Shown here: positions 1-6,031 of the stretch, piece by piece
Layout: every line of letters starts with the position of its first letter
Position numbering within the stretch: the first letter of the stretch is position 1
NCBI GenBank assembly: GCA_947178045.1
Contig: CAMWWR010000108.1
Location: 1-6,521 of the forward strand
Direction of reading: 5' to 3'
DNA from: an uncultured Clostridia bacterium
GTDB taxonomy: Bacteria > Bacillota > Clostridia > Lachnospirales > Lachnospiraceae
DNA length: 6,521 bases
The notes under the pieces: model-generated
Told to the model about the DNA's origin: nothing
Database searches by the model: none
What the model saw: only the letters and a program-made list of their open reading frames with translations
Made by a program: the position numbers and the translations under genes

Positions 1-155
1 GCCCCCGGCTCTTCTGTCAGCGCCCAGTCGTTTCCCGTAAATTTCGAAAACATCGTTGCGCGGACGCGCAGGGAATCCTTCCCCCAGGCCTCGATCCGGA
101 GCGTCTCTCCGCTCCTGCGCGCTACCAAAGCCCCATTGTCATTTTTAAAATCCAT
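1..155 (-). CDS. Partial glycoside hydrolase family 31 (alpha-glucosidase/alpha-xylosidase-like), N-terminus
   Basis: Only the first 51 codons are present; the gene runs off the left edge. The reading frame opens at an ATG read leftward from 155, preceded by a GGAGAGG ribosome binding site. The translation begins MDFKNDNGALVARRSGETLR and continues with IEAWGKDSLRVRAT, then a segment ending DWAL. A short polar start followed by a beta-rich stretch of the form 'R-G-E-T-L-R-I-E-x-W-G-x-x-S-L-R-V-R-A-T' is typical of the N-terminal galactose-mutarotase-like domain of GH31 enzymes, which release alpha-linked glucose or xylose from oligosaccharides. The catalytic TIM barrel lies outside the window, so substrate cannot be judged. 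The gene is divergent from gdpP and probably belongs to an unrelated carbohydrate-use locus. The family call rests on remembered N-terminal similarity and could be wrong in detail. Confidence 0.7.
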   Translation of the reverse strand, partial: MDFKNDNGALVARRSGETLRIEAWGKDSLRVRATMFSKFTGNDWALTEEPG

Positions 156-225
156 AGCCTCTCCATTCTTCTGACATACGTTCTGCAATCGGAATTTTTC
201 CGCTGCCGTATACAGAGCTACGGAT

Positions 226-231
226 ATTATA
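226..231 (-). promoter_or_regulatory. Consensus -10 box for the GH31-like gene
   Basis: Read on the minus strand this is a perfect TATAAT, about 70 bases upstream of the GH31 start codon. No good -35 hexamer lies 16-18 bases further upstream (the best-placed bases read TAGGAG), so a regulator may assist it. A short inverted repeat, CGGAA-TTT-TTCCG (190-202), falls in the expected leader between this box and the start codon. It could be an operator or a small hairpin, but it is short enough to be chance. Confidence 0.45.
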
Positions 232-329
232 GCGCATTCCGTCCAAAACTCCTACTAGAATTTTTCCTTATTTTCAAATTTCGGATTTTTTCATCCTCCG
301 GGGCAAAATACAGCCGCAAAAGAAAGGCT

Positions 330-357
330 TTTCCAAAAGGAAAAATTATGGTATACT
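330..357 (+). promoter_or_regulatory. Sigma-A-type promoter of gdpP-rplI-dnaB
   Basis: A -10 box TATACT (352-357) lies 16 bases downstream of a weak -35 TTTCCA (330-335). Transcription would start near 364, giving a leader of about 26 bases before gdpP. A perfect 6-bp inverted repeat, TTTTCC-AAAA-GGAAAA (329-344), covers the -35 region and could be an operator. There is no terminator between this promoter and dnaB, so it probably serves all three genes. Confidence 0.6.
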
Positions 358-389
358 ACTACTCGAAGAAACAGAGAGAGGGTAATTGA

Positions 390-2477
390 ATGAATCGAAA
401 TTCAAAACTGATCCGGTTTATCAACGCATATATGAGATGGCCCCTGTATCTGCTGCTGCTGACGTTGGCGATGGATATCTGTCTGTATGCCGCGCAGCCG
501 AATGTTCTGTACATCGCGCTGATCTATACCGGGATGTATATTGTCATACTGATCTGCCTTTATTTTCGCAAAAGCCGGCGGCTGAACAAGCAGCTGACGG
601 AATTCGGCTTCCGCTTCAATCAGGTGCAGCGCAAAATGCTGCTGGATTTGAAGGTGCCGTACGCGATGCTTGACCGGGAGGGAACCGTGCTCTGGGCCAA
701 CGACGAATTCCAGCAGATCACCGGCATGTATCTGAATCATTACTATGAGATCGGGCAGTTCTTCCCGAATGTGACCAGGCAGGAGCTGCAGGAATGCGTC
801 GACGAGACGGAGCTCTTCTATGATATCGGGGGAATGCAGTTCCGGCTTCAGCTGAAAAACGTGCCGCTCGAGGAACAGGAGGAGGGCGACCAGGACGGCA
901 AGGGCGAGGTGATCGCGCTCTATCTCTACGACGAGACGGAGATCCGCAGGCTTTACCGGGAGAGCGAGGAGCGCCGGATGGCGGTCGGCATGATCTATAT
1001 CGATAATTACGAGGAGGCGCTCGAGGGCATTAACGAGGTGAACGGATCGCTGCTCCCGGCTCTGGTCGAGAGGAAGATCAATCAGTATATGCGCAATAAC
1101 GACGCCGTTGTGAAGAAAACGGAGAAGGACAAATTCCTGATTCTGTTCCAGAATAAATATCTGAGCGCGATGAAGGGGGACAATTTCCGGATTATGGACG
1201 ATGTGCGCTCGCTGCATATCGGCAATACGGTCAATATCACCATCAGCATCGGCATCGGAATCTGCGATGAGAACAATTATTCCTTCCTGGCGGCGTTTGA
1301 GGCGGCGAAATCCGCCATCAACCGGGCGCTCGAGCGCGGCGGGGATCAGGTCGTCGTGCGGGGCGACAGCGCCGCGAAGAACAACGACGCGGAGGGCTGC
1401 AGCTATTACGGGGGCAAGAGCGATTCCGTGGCGAAGAGCAGCAAGGTGCGCTCGCGCGTTAAGACCGAGGCGATCTGCGAGCAGATCCGCGCAGCGGAAA
1501 GTATCCTCATTATGGGACACAAAAAGGGCGACGCGGATTCGTTCGGCGCGACGATCGGTATGTACCGGATCGCCAGGTTTTTTACGAACCGGGTGAATAT
1601 TGTGCTCGACGAGACCATGAAGACCGTCGCCATGCTGTTTGAGCAGTACAAGCAGGGAAAGAGCTACGAGGAGGGCATGTTCATCAACAATGCGGAGGCG
1701 GTCCGGCGCGTGGACAAGGGGACGCTTGTCATTGTTGTGGACGTCAACGCGGAAAACCGCACCGAGTGCCCGGATATACTGCCGGAGGCAGGAAATATCG
1801 TGGTGATCGACCATCACCGCGAGAAAAATCCGATCAACGCGAAGGTCACCTACGCGGAATCCTACGCGTCTTCGACCTGCGAGCTGATCACGGAGATGCT
1901 GCAGCATCTGGAGGAGACCGGGAAGAGGGAGCAGGCGGAGAAGATCATACAGATCAGGGAGTCGGATGCCGACGTGATCTATGCGGGCATTCTGCTCGAC
2001 ACAAACAGCTTTATCACCAAGACCGGCGTGCGCACCTTTGAGGCGGCGGCCTGGCTGAAGCGCAAGGGGGCGGACATGACGCGCGTGCGCAAGTGCTTCC
2101 GTCAGGACAGGAGCAGCGTCTATGAGAAGGCGAGAATTATCAATTCCGCCGAGATCTTTATGGGAATATACGGCTTTGCTGTGAATGACTGCGATACGGC
2201 GGACGAGGCGGTAACGGAAATCGGCGCGCAGGTGGCCAACGACCTGCTCGATATTGAGGACGTCAAGGCTTCTTTCGTCTTTACTCCGAAGGACGGCGTC
2301 ATCTATGTCAGTGCCCGGGCGATGGATGAAGCGAATGTCGAGCTGATTATGAACCGCTGCGGCGGCGGCGGGCATAAAAATATGGCGGGTACGCAGATGC
2401 GCGACTGCGCGGTGGAGGAAGCGGTGCAGCGAGTGAAGGATATCATCACAGAGATGACACAGAAAGGGGAAATTTAA
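390..2477 (+). CDS. gdpP: Cyclic-di-AMP phosphodiesterase GdpP (PAS, degenerate GGDEF, DHH-DHHA1)
   Basis: A membrane-bound enzyme of the GdpP/YybT family, which hydrolyses the second messenger c-di-AMP to linear pApA and so affects potassium and osmolyte balance, cell-wall stress and beta-lactam tolerance. Two membrane helices lie near residues 18-34 and 38-58. A PAS-like domain follows (about 84-150), then a degenerate GGDEF domain (about 198-324) whose signature site reads TEKDKF (244-249), so cyclase activity is not expected. The family linker with YYGGK is at 339-343. The DHH domain carries motif I with H377, D381 and D383, motif II at D451, DHH at 474-476 and motif IV DT at 537-538; DHHA1 shows GGGGH at 658-662. 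At 695 residues it is slightly longer than Bacillus GdpP (659). The ATG at 390 has a GAGAGGG site 7 bases upstream; an overlapping TTG at 386 opens a different, short frame. Odd points: motif I reads HKKGDADS rather than the usual HKNPDMDS, and motif II reads DVN where DTH is common. All metal-binding aspartates appear present, so activity is expected. rplI follows after 3 bases. Confidence 0.95.
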   Translation: MNRNSKLIRFINAYMRWPLYLLLLTLAMDICLYAAQPNVLYIALIYTGMYIVILICLYFRKSRRLNKQLTEFGFRFNQVQRKMLLDLKVPYAMLDREGTVLWANDEFQQITGMYLNHYYEIGQFFPNVTRQELQECVDETELFYDIGGMQFRLQLKNVPLEEQEEGDQDGKGEVIALYLYDETEIRRLYRESEERRMAVGMIYIDNYEEALEGINEVNGSLLPALVERKINQYMRNNDAVVKKTEKDKFLILFQNKYLSAMKGDNFRIMDDVRSLHIGNTVNITISIGIGICDENNYSFLAAFEAAKSAINRALERGGDQVVVRGDSAAKNNDAEGCSYYGGKSDSVAKSSKVRSRVKTEAICEQIRAAESILIMGHKKGDADSFGATIGMYRIARFFTNRVNIVLDETMKTVAMLFEQYKQGKSYEEGMFINNAEAVRRVDKGTLVIVVDVNAENRTECPDILPEAGNIVVIDHHREKNPINAKVTYAESYASSTCELITEMLQHLEETGKREQAEKIIQIRESDADVIYAGILLDTNSFITKTGVRTFEAAAWLKRKGADMTRVRKCFRQDRSSVYEKARIINSAEIFMGIYGFAVNDCDTADEAVTEIGAQVANDLLDIEDVKASFVFTPKDGVIYVSARAMDEANVELIMNRCGGGGHKNMAGTQMRDCAVEEAVQRVKDIITEMTQKGEI
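2463..2470 (+). promoter_or_regulatory. Ribosome binding site of rplI
   Basis: AAAGGGGA lies within the last codons of gdpP, 10 bases before the rplI ATG. Its position inside the upstream gene and the 3-base intergenic gap suggest translational coupling between gdpP and rplI. Confidence 0.6.
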
Positions 2478-2480
2478 ACG

Positions 2481-2927
2481 ATGGAAGTTATTTTGACAGC
2501 GGATGTGAAGGGACAGGGAAAAAAGGGCGACATTGTGAAGGTCAGCGACGGCTATGCGAGGAATTTTATCCTGCCGAAAAAGCTCGGTCTGGAGGCTACG
2601 CCGAAGAATCTGAACGATCTTAAGCTTCAGAAGGCGGCGGAGGCGAAACGGGCGCAGGAGCTTCTGGAGGAGGCGCAGGCGCAGGCAGCCTCGATCGGCG
2701 AGAAGAGCATTACCCTGAGAATCAAGACGGGCGAGGGCGGAAGAACCTTCGGCTCCGTTTCAACGAAGGAAATTGCACAGGCGATCAAAGAGCAGCTCGA
2801 CCTGGACATCGATAAAAAGAAGCTTGTTCTGGCGGAGCCGCTGAAAAATCTCGGCACCTTTACCGTTCCGGTCAAGCTGCATCCGCAGGTGACAGCGCAG
2901 CTCAAGGTAAAAGTGGATGGAATGTAG
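2481..2927 (+). CDS. rplI: 50S ribosomal protein bL9
   Basis: Large-subunit protein that binds 23S rRNA at the base of the L1 stalk and extends outward on the ribosome surface, where it helps maintain reading frame. The 148-residue length is normal for the family (about 149 in Bacillus). The N-terminal rRNA-binding domain is clear: [13 protein letters not shown] (9-21) followed by GYARNF (24-29) and LP, matching the bL9 signature. A charged, Ala/Glu-rich connecting helix spans roughly residues 42-75. The C-terminal domain contains [10 protein letters not shown] and later VPVKLHPQV, as expected. It starts 3 bases after gdpP and is followed 75 bases later by dnaB, the usual Firmicutes arrangement. 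Nothing is truncated or unusual. Confidence 0.97.
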   Translation: MEVILTADVKGQGKKGDIVKVSDGYARNFILPKKLGLEATPKNLNDLKLQKAAEAKRAQELLEEAQAQAASIGEKSITLRIKTGEGGRTFGSVSTKEIAQAIKEQLDLDIDKKKLVLAEPLKNLGTFTVPVKLHPQVTAQLKVKVDGM

Positions 2928-2985
2928 GATGAAAATGCGGCAAAAGGGCGTTCGCAGCGGTAAAATGCCGTCCGGGGCGCGGTTT

Positions 2986-2995
2986 GGGGAGGAGG
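2986..2995 (+). promoter_or_regulatory. Strong ribosome binding site of dnaB
   Basis: GGGGAGGAGG, 7 bases before the ATG at 3003, fixes the dnaB start. No convincing promoter or terminator was found in the 75-base rplI-dnaB spacer, so dnaB is probably read from the upstream promoter. Confidence 0.75.
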
Positions 2996-3002
2996 CTCCT
3001 GC

Positions 3003-4337
3003 ATGGATGAGGCGCTGATCAAGAAGGTATTGCCGCACAGTCAGGAGGCGGAGCAGTCCGTTATCGGTTCCATGATTATGGACAGCGAGGCGGTTCTGGC
3101 CGCCTCCGAGCTGCTTGTTCCGGAGGATTTTTACGGAAAGCAGTACGGCATTTTGTTCGAGGCCATCACGGAGCTGTCCGCGGAGGGGAAGCCGGTCGAT
3201 CTGGTGACGCTGCGCGACAAGCTGAAGGAGAAGGATGTGCCGCAGGAGCTCTACAGCATTGAGTTCCTGAGCGACCAAGTGAAGGCGGTGCCGACCTCGG
3301 CAAATATCCGCTATTACGCGGGCATTGTGCGGGAAAAGTCCGTGCTGCGCAGCCTGATCCGGGTGACGGAATCCATCACGAACGAGTGCTATCTCGACAA
3401 GGAAAAGCTGGACAACATTCTGGAGGAGACGGAAAAAAAGGTCTTCGACATTGTGCAGAAGCGCGGAACAAGCGATTTTGTCAGCATCCGCGACATTGTC
3501 ATCCAGTCGCTGGATAATATCGAGGCGGCGTCGCGCAACAAGGGCAGTGTGACGGGAATCGCGACCGGCTTTTATGATCTGGATTACAAGACGGCGGGCC
3601 TGCAGCCCTCCGATCTGATTCTGATTGCGGCGCGCCCTTCCATGGGCAAAACGGCGTTCGTGCTCAATATCGCCGAGCACGTCGCGGTGAAAAACAAGAT
3701 CACCACGGCCATTTTCAGCCTTGAGATGTCGAGAAATCAGCTGGTAAACCGTATGCTGGCGATGAATTCCCGGGTGAATTCGCAGCAGATCCGCACCGGC
3801 GAGCTGAACGATTCGGATTGGGCGAATCTGATGGAGAGCGCGCGCATCATCGGGGAGTCGGGGCTGATCATCGACGATACGCCGGGAATTTCCGTGATGG
3901 AGCTGCGCTCCAAATGCAGAAAATTTAAGCTGGAGCACAGGCTGGGGCTTGTGATTATCGACTATCTGCAGCTGATGACGGGCTCGGGGCGGATCGAGTC
4001 GAGGCAGCAGGAGATTTCGGAAATATCGCGGTCGCTCAAGGCGCTGGCGAGGGAGATCAACTGCCCGGTCATCGCGCTGTCCCAGCTCAGCCGGGCGGTG
4101 GAGCAGCGTCCGGACAAGCGTCCGATGCTCTCGGATCTGCGCGAGTCCGGTGCGATCGAGCAGGATGCGGATGTGGTCATGTTCATCTACCGCGACGAGT
4201 ATTACAATAAAGAATCGGAACGGGCGGGCATCACCGAAATCATTATCGGAAAGCAGAGAAACGGTCCGACTGGAACCGTCGAGCTGGCATGGCAGGATCA
4301 GTGCATGAAGTTTGTAAATCTGGAAAGAAAGCAGTAA
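3003..4337 (+). CDS. dnaB: Replicative DNA helicase DnaB (DnaC in Bacillus naming)
   Basis: Hexameric ATP-driven helicase that unwinds DNA 5' to 3' at the replication fork, binds DnaG primase through its N-terminal domain, and is loaded at the origin. At 444 residues it is full length (typical 440-470). The N-terminal domain opens with PHSQEAEQSVIGSM (11-24), a DnaB hallmark. A linker near 155-180 leads to the RecA-like ATPase core: Walker A RPSMGKT (211-217), catalytic glutamate in SLEMS (E241), Walker B IIDYLQL (318-324, D320), the SQLSR segment (360-364) and DLRESGAIEQDAD (378-390). The arginine-finger region KQR is at 417-419. No intein interrupts the Walker A or other ATPase motifs. It is the third gene of the gdpP-rplI-dnaB cluster, and a separate promoter follows it. 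Confidence 0.97.
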   Translation: MDEALIKKVLPHSQEAEQSVIGSMIMDSEAVLAASELLVPEDFYGKQYGILFEAITELSAEGKPVDLVTLRDKLKEKDVPQELYSIEFLSDQVKAVPTSANIRYYAGIVREKSVLRSLIRVTESITNECYLDKEKLDNILEETEKKVFDIVQKRGTSDFVSIRDIVIQSLDNIEAASRNKGSVTGIATGFYDLDYKTAGLQPSDLILIAARPSMGKTAFVLNIAEHVAVKNKITTAIFSLEMSRNQLVNRMLAMNSRVNSQQIRTGELNDSDWANLMESARIIGESGLIIDDTPGISVMELRSKCRKFKLEHRLGLVIIDYLQLMTGSGRIESRQQEISEISRSLKALAREINCPVIALSQLSRAVEQRPDKRPMLSDLRESGAIEQDADVVMFIYRDEYYNKESERAGITEIIIGKQRNGPTGTVELAWQDQCMKFVNLERKQ

Positions 4338-4343
4338 TATTCG

Positions 4344-4397
4344 GCGAGGAAATGGAATTCTGCTGCAATATGCGGGCTTGTGTCGAACATTTCTCGC
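4344..4397 (+). repeat. Imperfect long-loop inverted repeat after dnaB
   Basis: GCGAGGAAATG (4344-4354) is complementary to CATTTCTCGC (4388-4397) apart from one bulged G, across a 33-base loop. It begins 7 bases after the dnaB stop. There is no U-run after the second arm, so it does not look like a classical intrinsic terminator. It may stabilise the mRNA end, slow polymerase, or be chance. Whether dnaB transcription stops before the next gene is unclear. Confidence 0.3.
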
Positions 4398-4416
4398 GCA
4401 AAAGGCATGCGGGCGC

Positions 4417-4444
4417 TTGAAAAATGGACAGGCAGTGCTAGAAT
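4417..4444 (+). promoter_or_regulatory. Extended -10 sigma-A promoter of the MerR-like gene
   Basis: A -35 TTGAAA (4417-4422) and a -10 TAGAAT (4439-4444) are separated by 16 bases, with a TGC extension directly before the -10 (4436-4438). Transcription would start near 4451, leaving an AT-rich leader of about 55 bases. This gives the MerR-like gene a start separate from the gdpP-rplI-dnaB transcript. The spacer is not the long 19-20 base type that metal- or drug-sensing MerR regulators act on. Confidence 0.65.
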
Positions 4445-4505
4445 AAATATCAAATGGTAAAATTTTACATATTTATCGCCATGATTATTTATTTGGAGGT
4501 TGTCC

Positions 4506-5414
4506 ATGGAAGTGCTGCGTTATATGATTTCGGATGCTGCGAAAAGAATCGATGTTGAGCCGCATGTGCTCCGCTACTGGGAGGAGGAGCTTGCGGTCGA
4601 TATCCCGAGGAACGAGATGGGTCACAGGTACTACCGCGAGGAAGATATCGAGATGATGACCGGGGTGAAATATCTCAAGGAAAAGGGTTTTCAGCTCAAG
4701 TCCATTCGAATCCTGCTCCCGGAGATCGGAAAAGTAAAAAAGATGGAGCCGAGAAGACTGCTGGAGCTGCGCGACCGGCTCGAACTGGCGGTCAGCCAGG
4801 AGGAGCTGCGCCTGCAGCGGGAACAGGAGCTGAAGGAATGCGGCGAAGGGGAGCTGCCGGGCGGGAAAGGCGCGGACAGGCCCGACGGGCAGAGCGCGGC
4901 GCAGGAGCGGCCGGAATCTGCCGGTTCTGTTGAAACTGCCGGGGCAGGAGCCTTCCATTCTGCCGGGGACGGAGCTGCCTCAGAGGCCGCGCGAGCGGCG
5001 GGCGAAGCGAAGCCCGGCGGTACTGCAGTGAGAGAGGCTGCCGGAGAAGAAGCCGCGGGGGCAGCGTCCCGGACGGGGGAGAAGGCGGAGCTGGTCGGGC
5101 GTGCGTCTTCCGGGGACGTGCTGCAGCAGGAGGATAAAATGCAGCGGTTCCGCAGTATAATGAATGAGATTATCATGGAAGCGATGCAGGAAAACAACAA
5201 GCAGCTGACCGGCAGCATCACCGAATCCGTATCACATGAATTCGAGTATCAGATGAAGAGGAAGGAGCAGCTGGCGGAGGAGCATTTCAAGCAGCTGGAC
5301 AGAGTGCTGCGCGAATATCAGCAGGGGCAGAAGCAGGCGGCGGTTGCCAGGGAATGCTCCGGCGGGCGCAGACAGAGCAAATTCTTCCGAAAAAATGGGA
5401 AGGTGAGGATCTGA
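4506..5414 (+). CDS. MerR-type HTH protein with low-complexity linker and coiled-coil, basic C-terminus
   Basis: A 302-residue protein with an N-terminal MerR-type winged helix (about 6-75): ISDAAKRIDVEPHVLRYWEE followed by the GHRYY wing (39-43) and the KGFQLKSIR helix. A predicted helix or coiled coil follows (80-112). Residues 112-205 are a low-complexity Ala/Gly/Glu linker, probably disordered. A second helical, coiled-coil-like region spans about 207-275, and the tail is basic (RRQSKFFRKNGK). No ligand-binding domain or metal-binding cysteine cluster is seen; the only cysteines are C112 and C284. MerR-type HTH plus coiled coil recalls RacA, the chromosome-anchoring protein, but this is resemblance of layout only, and a transcription regulator is equally possible. 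The start is ATG 4506, with GGAGG (4495-4499) 6 bases upstream; a TTG at 4500 directly abuts that site and is unlikely. The gene has its own promoter and ends before a shared terminator. Confidence 0.85.
   Translation: MEVLRYMISDAAKRIDVEPHVLRYWEEELAVDIPRNEMGHRYYREEDIEMMTGVKYLKEKGFQLKSIRILLPEIGKVKKMEPRRLLELRDRLELAVSQEELRLQREQELKECGEGELPGGKGADRPDGQSAAQERPESAGSVETAGAGAFHSAGDGAASEAARAAGEAKPGGTAVREAAGEEAAGAASRTGEKAELVGRASSGDVLQQEDKMQRFRSIMNEIIMEAMQENNKQLTGSITESVSHEFEYQMKRKEQLAEEHFKQLDRVLREYQQGQKQAAVARECSGGRRQSKFFRKNGKVRI
4839..5120 (+). repeat. Low-complexity, GC-rich segment coding the disordered linker
   Basis: This stretch encodes residues 112-205 of the MerR-like protein. It is dominated by Ala, Gly and Glu codons with recurring AAGE/AGEA-like tetrapeptides, and is richer in G and C than the flanking HTH and coiled-coil parts. 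There is no exact tandem repeat unit. It probably arose by expansion and drift of degenerate triplets and is likely to vary in length between relatives. Confidence 0.6.
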
Positions 5415-5467
5415 CCGGGCACGGGCTGCTTCAGCGTCATAATTCTTTTGCATAGGCATACACATTA

Positions 5468-5500
5468 AAACGGGGAGCCCGCAGTCAGGGCTCCCCGTTT
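5468..5500. terminator. Bidirectional intrinsic terminator between the MerR-like gene and ferredoxin
   Basis: AAACGGGGAGCCC (5468-5480) pairs perfectly with GGGCTCCCCGTTT (5488-5500), a 13-bp stem with a 7-base loop. Read leftward the stem ends in GTTTTAATG, a moderate U-run suited to ending the ferredoxin transcript. Read rightward it ends in GTTTCG, weaker but acceptable for the MerR-like gene, whose stop is 53 bases upstream. It sits between two convergent genes, as expected for a shared terminator. Confidence 0.85.
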
Positions 5501-5523
5501 CGTATGCTGAATAATCGCATGCC

Positions 5524-5551
5524 AGGGAAGCGCTTTGATCAGCGTTTCCCT
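5524..5551. repeat. Second hairpin just downstream of the ferredoxin gene
   Basis: AGGGAAGCGCT (5524-5534) and AGCGTTTCCCT (5541-5551) form an 11-bp stem with one non-Watson-Crick position and a 6-base loop. It starts 14 bases after the ferredoxin stop (read leftward) and lacks a U-run, so it is more likely an mRNA-stabilising 3' structure than a terminator; the true terminator follows at 5468-5500. Confidence 0.5.
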
Positions 5552-5565
5552 ATGTAAAAGCTTGC

Positions 5566-5736
5566 TTACGGCTCCTCGATGGAACCAGTAGGACAGACAC
5601 CGGCACATGCGCCGCACTCGAGACATGCGTCCGGATCGATCTCATAATGGCTTTCACCCTCAGAAATTGCATTTGCAGGGCACTGCGCAGCGCATGCGCC
5701 GCAGCTCACGCAGCCGTCATTGATTTTATATGCCAT
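5566..5736 (-). CDS. Clostridial-type 2[4Fe-4S] ferredoxin
   Basis: A 56-residue soluble electron carrier, almost the same length as the classical Clostridium pasteurianum ferredoxin. It starts MAYKINDGCVSCGACAAQCP and carries two CxxCxxCxxxCP motifs, with cysteines at 9, 12, 15, 19 and at 38, 41, 44, 48. Each cluster takes three cysteines from one motif and the fourth from the other. Such ferredoxins carry low-potential electrons between pyruvate:ferredoxin oxidoreductase, hydrogenase, Rnf and other enzymes of anaerobic metabolism. The ATG at 5736 has AGGAGG 9 bases upstream. It is a single gene, convergent with the MerR-like gene and divergent from the response regulator, with its own promoter and terminator. 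All eight cysteines are present and nothing is unusual. Confidence 0.96.
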   Translation of the reverse strand: MAYKINDGCVSCGACAAQCPANAISEGESHYEIDPDACLECGACAGVCPTGSIEEP

Positions 5737-5766
5737 CGTAATGTACCTCCTTTAATTATTTTCTTA

Positions 5767-5795
5767 ATTTTACCCCAAAACGCGGAATAATACAA
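5767..5795 (-). promoter_or_regulatory. Probable ferredoxin promoter
   Basis: Read on the minus strand, TTGTAT (5795-5790) and TAAAAT (5772-5767) are separated by 17 bases. The -10 matches consensus at five of six positions, the -35 only at three. The leader would be short (about 25 bases) and include the AGGAGG site. The region is AT-rich, so other -10-like boxes, such as TATTAT close upstream, cannot be excluded. Confidence 0.4.
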
Positions 5796-5917
5796 GCATA
5801 AAATTATTCAAGCTGCGGCAAATATTTTCTACACCTTTTTTCCTGATAATACCCAAAAAGAAGAGGTACTCATAATTTATTCGTTTCTGTGTTGGCTGGG
5901 TGCGGGAAGCGGAGTTA

Positions 5918-5946
5918 TTGACAAAAGTATGGCAGAATCTTATAAT
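5918..5946 (+). promoter_or_regulatory. Perfect-consensus sigma-A promoter of the response regulator
   Basis: TTGACA (5918-5923), a 17-base spacer and TATAAT (5941-5946) match the vegetative sigma consensus at all twelve positions with ideal spacing. Transcription would start near 5953, leaving a leader of about 80 bases before the coding region. Confidence 0.88.
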
Positions 5947-6031
5947 GGTACAATAGTTGCAGCGGGTTATCCGCGGCGTTTTCTATTGAGCCGGAGCAGG
6001 TGCCGCGGCCACAGGAGATGACAGACAGCAA

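Noticed and set aside
244..250. GGDEF domain of GdpP as an active diguanylate cyclase
   Set aside because: The signature site reads TEKDKF in place of GGDEF, so the domain is degenerate, as is normal in this family.
226..389. A riboswitch or leader RNA in the gdpP upstream region
   Set aside because: The predicted gdpP leader is only about 26 bases, and no c-di-AMP (ydaO-type) or other riboswitch motif was recognised in the intergenic region.
386..673. A 95-codon frame starting at TTG 386 overlapping gdpP
   Set aside because: It lies entirely within the gdpP coding region in another frame and encodes nothing recognisable.
402..2375. A 657-codon open frame on the minus strand across gdpP
   Set aside because: It lies opposite a clearly recognisable GdpP. 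Its translation is rich in His, Arg, Leu and Asp with no domain, as expected for the antisense shadow of a GC-rich coding gene, and it has no ribosome binding site context of note.
2760..3938. A 392-codon open frame on the minus strand across rplI and dnaB
   Set aside because: It overlaps two conserved housekeeping genes and has the same shadow-type composition without any recognisable motif.
4500..4505. TTG at 4500 as the start of the MerR-like protein
   Set aside because: The GGAGG site ends at 4499, directly against this codon, leaving no spacing; ATG at 4506 has a 6-base spacing.
4691..5221. A 176-codon minus-strand frame rich in Ser, Ala and Pro
   Set aside because: It is the antisense of the low-complexity linker of the MerR-like protein; its composition follows from that bias.
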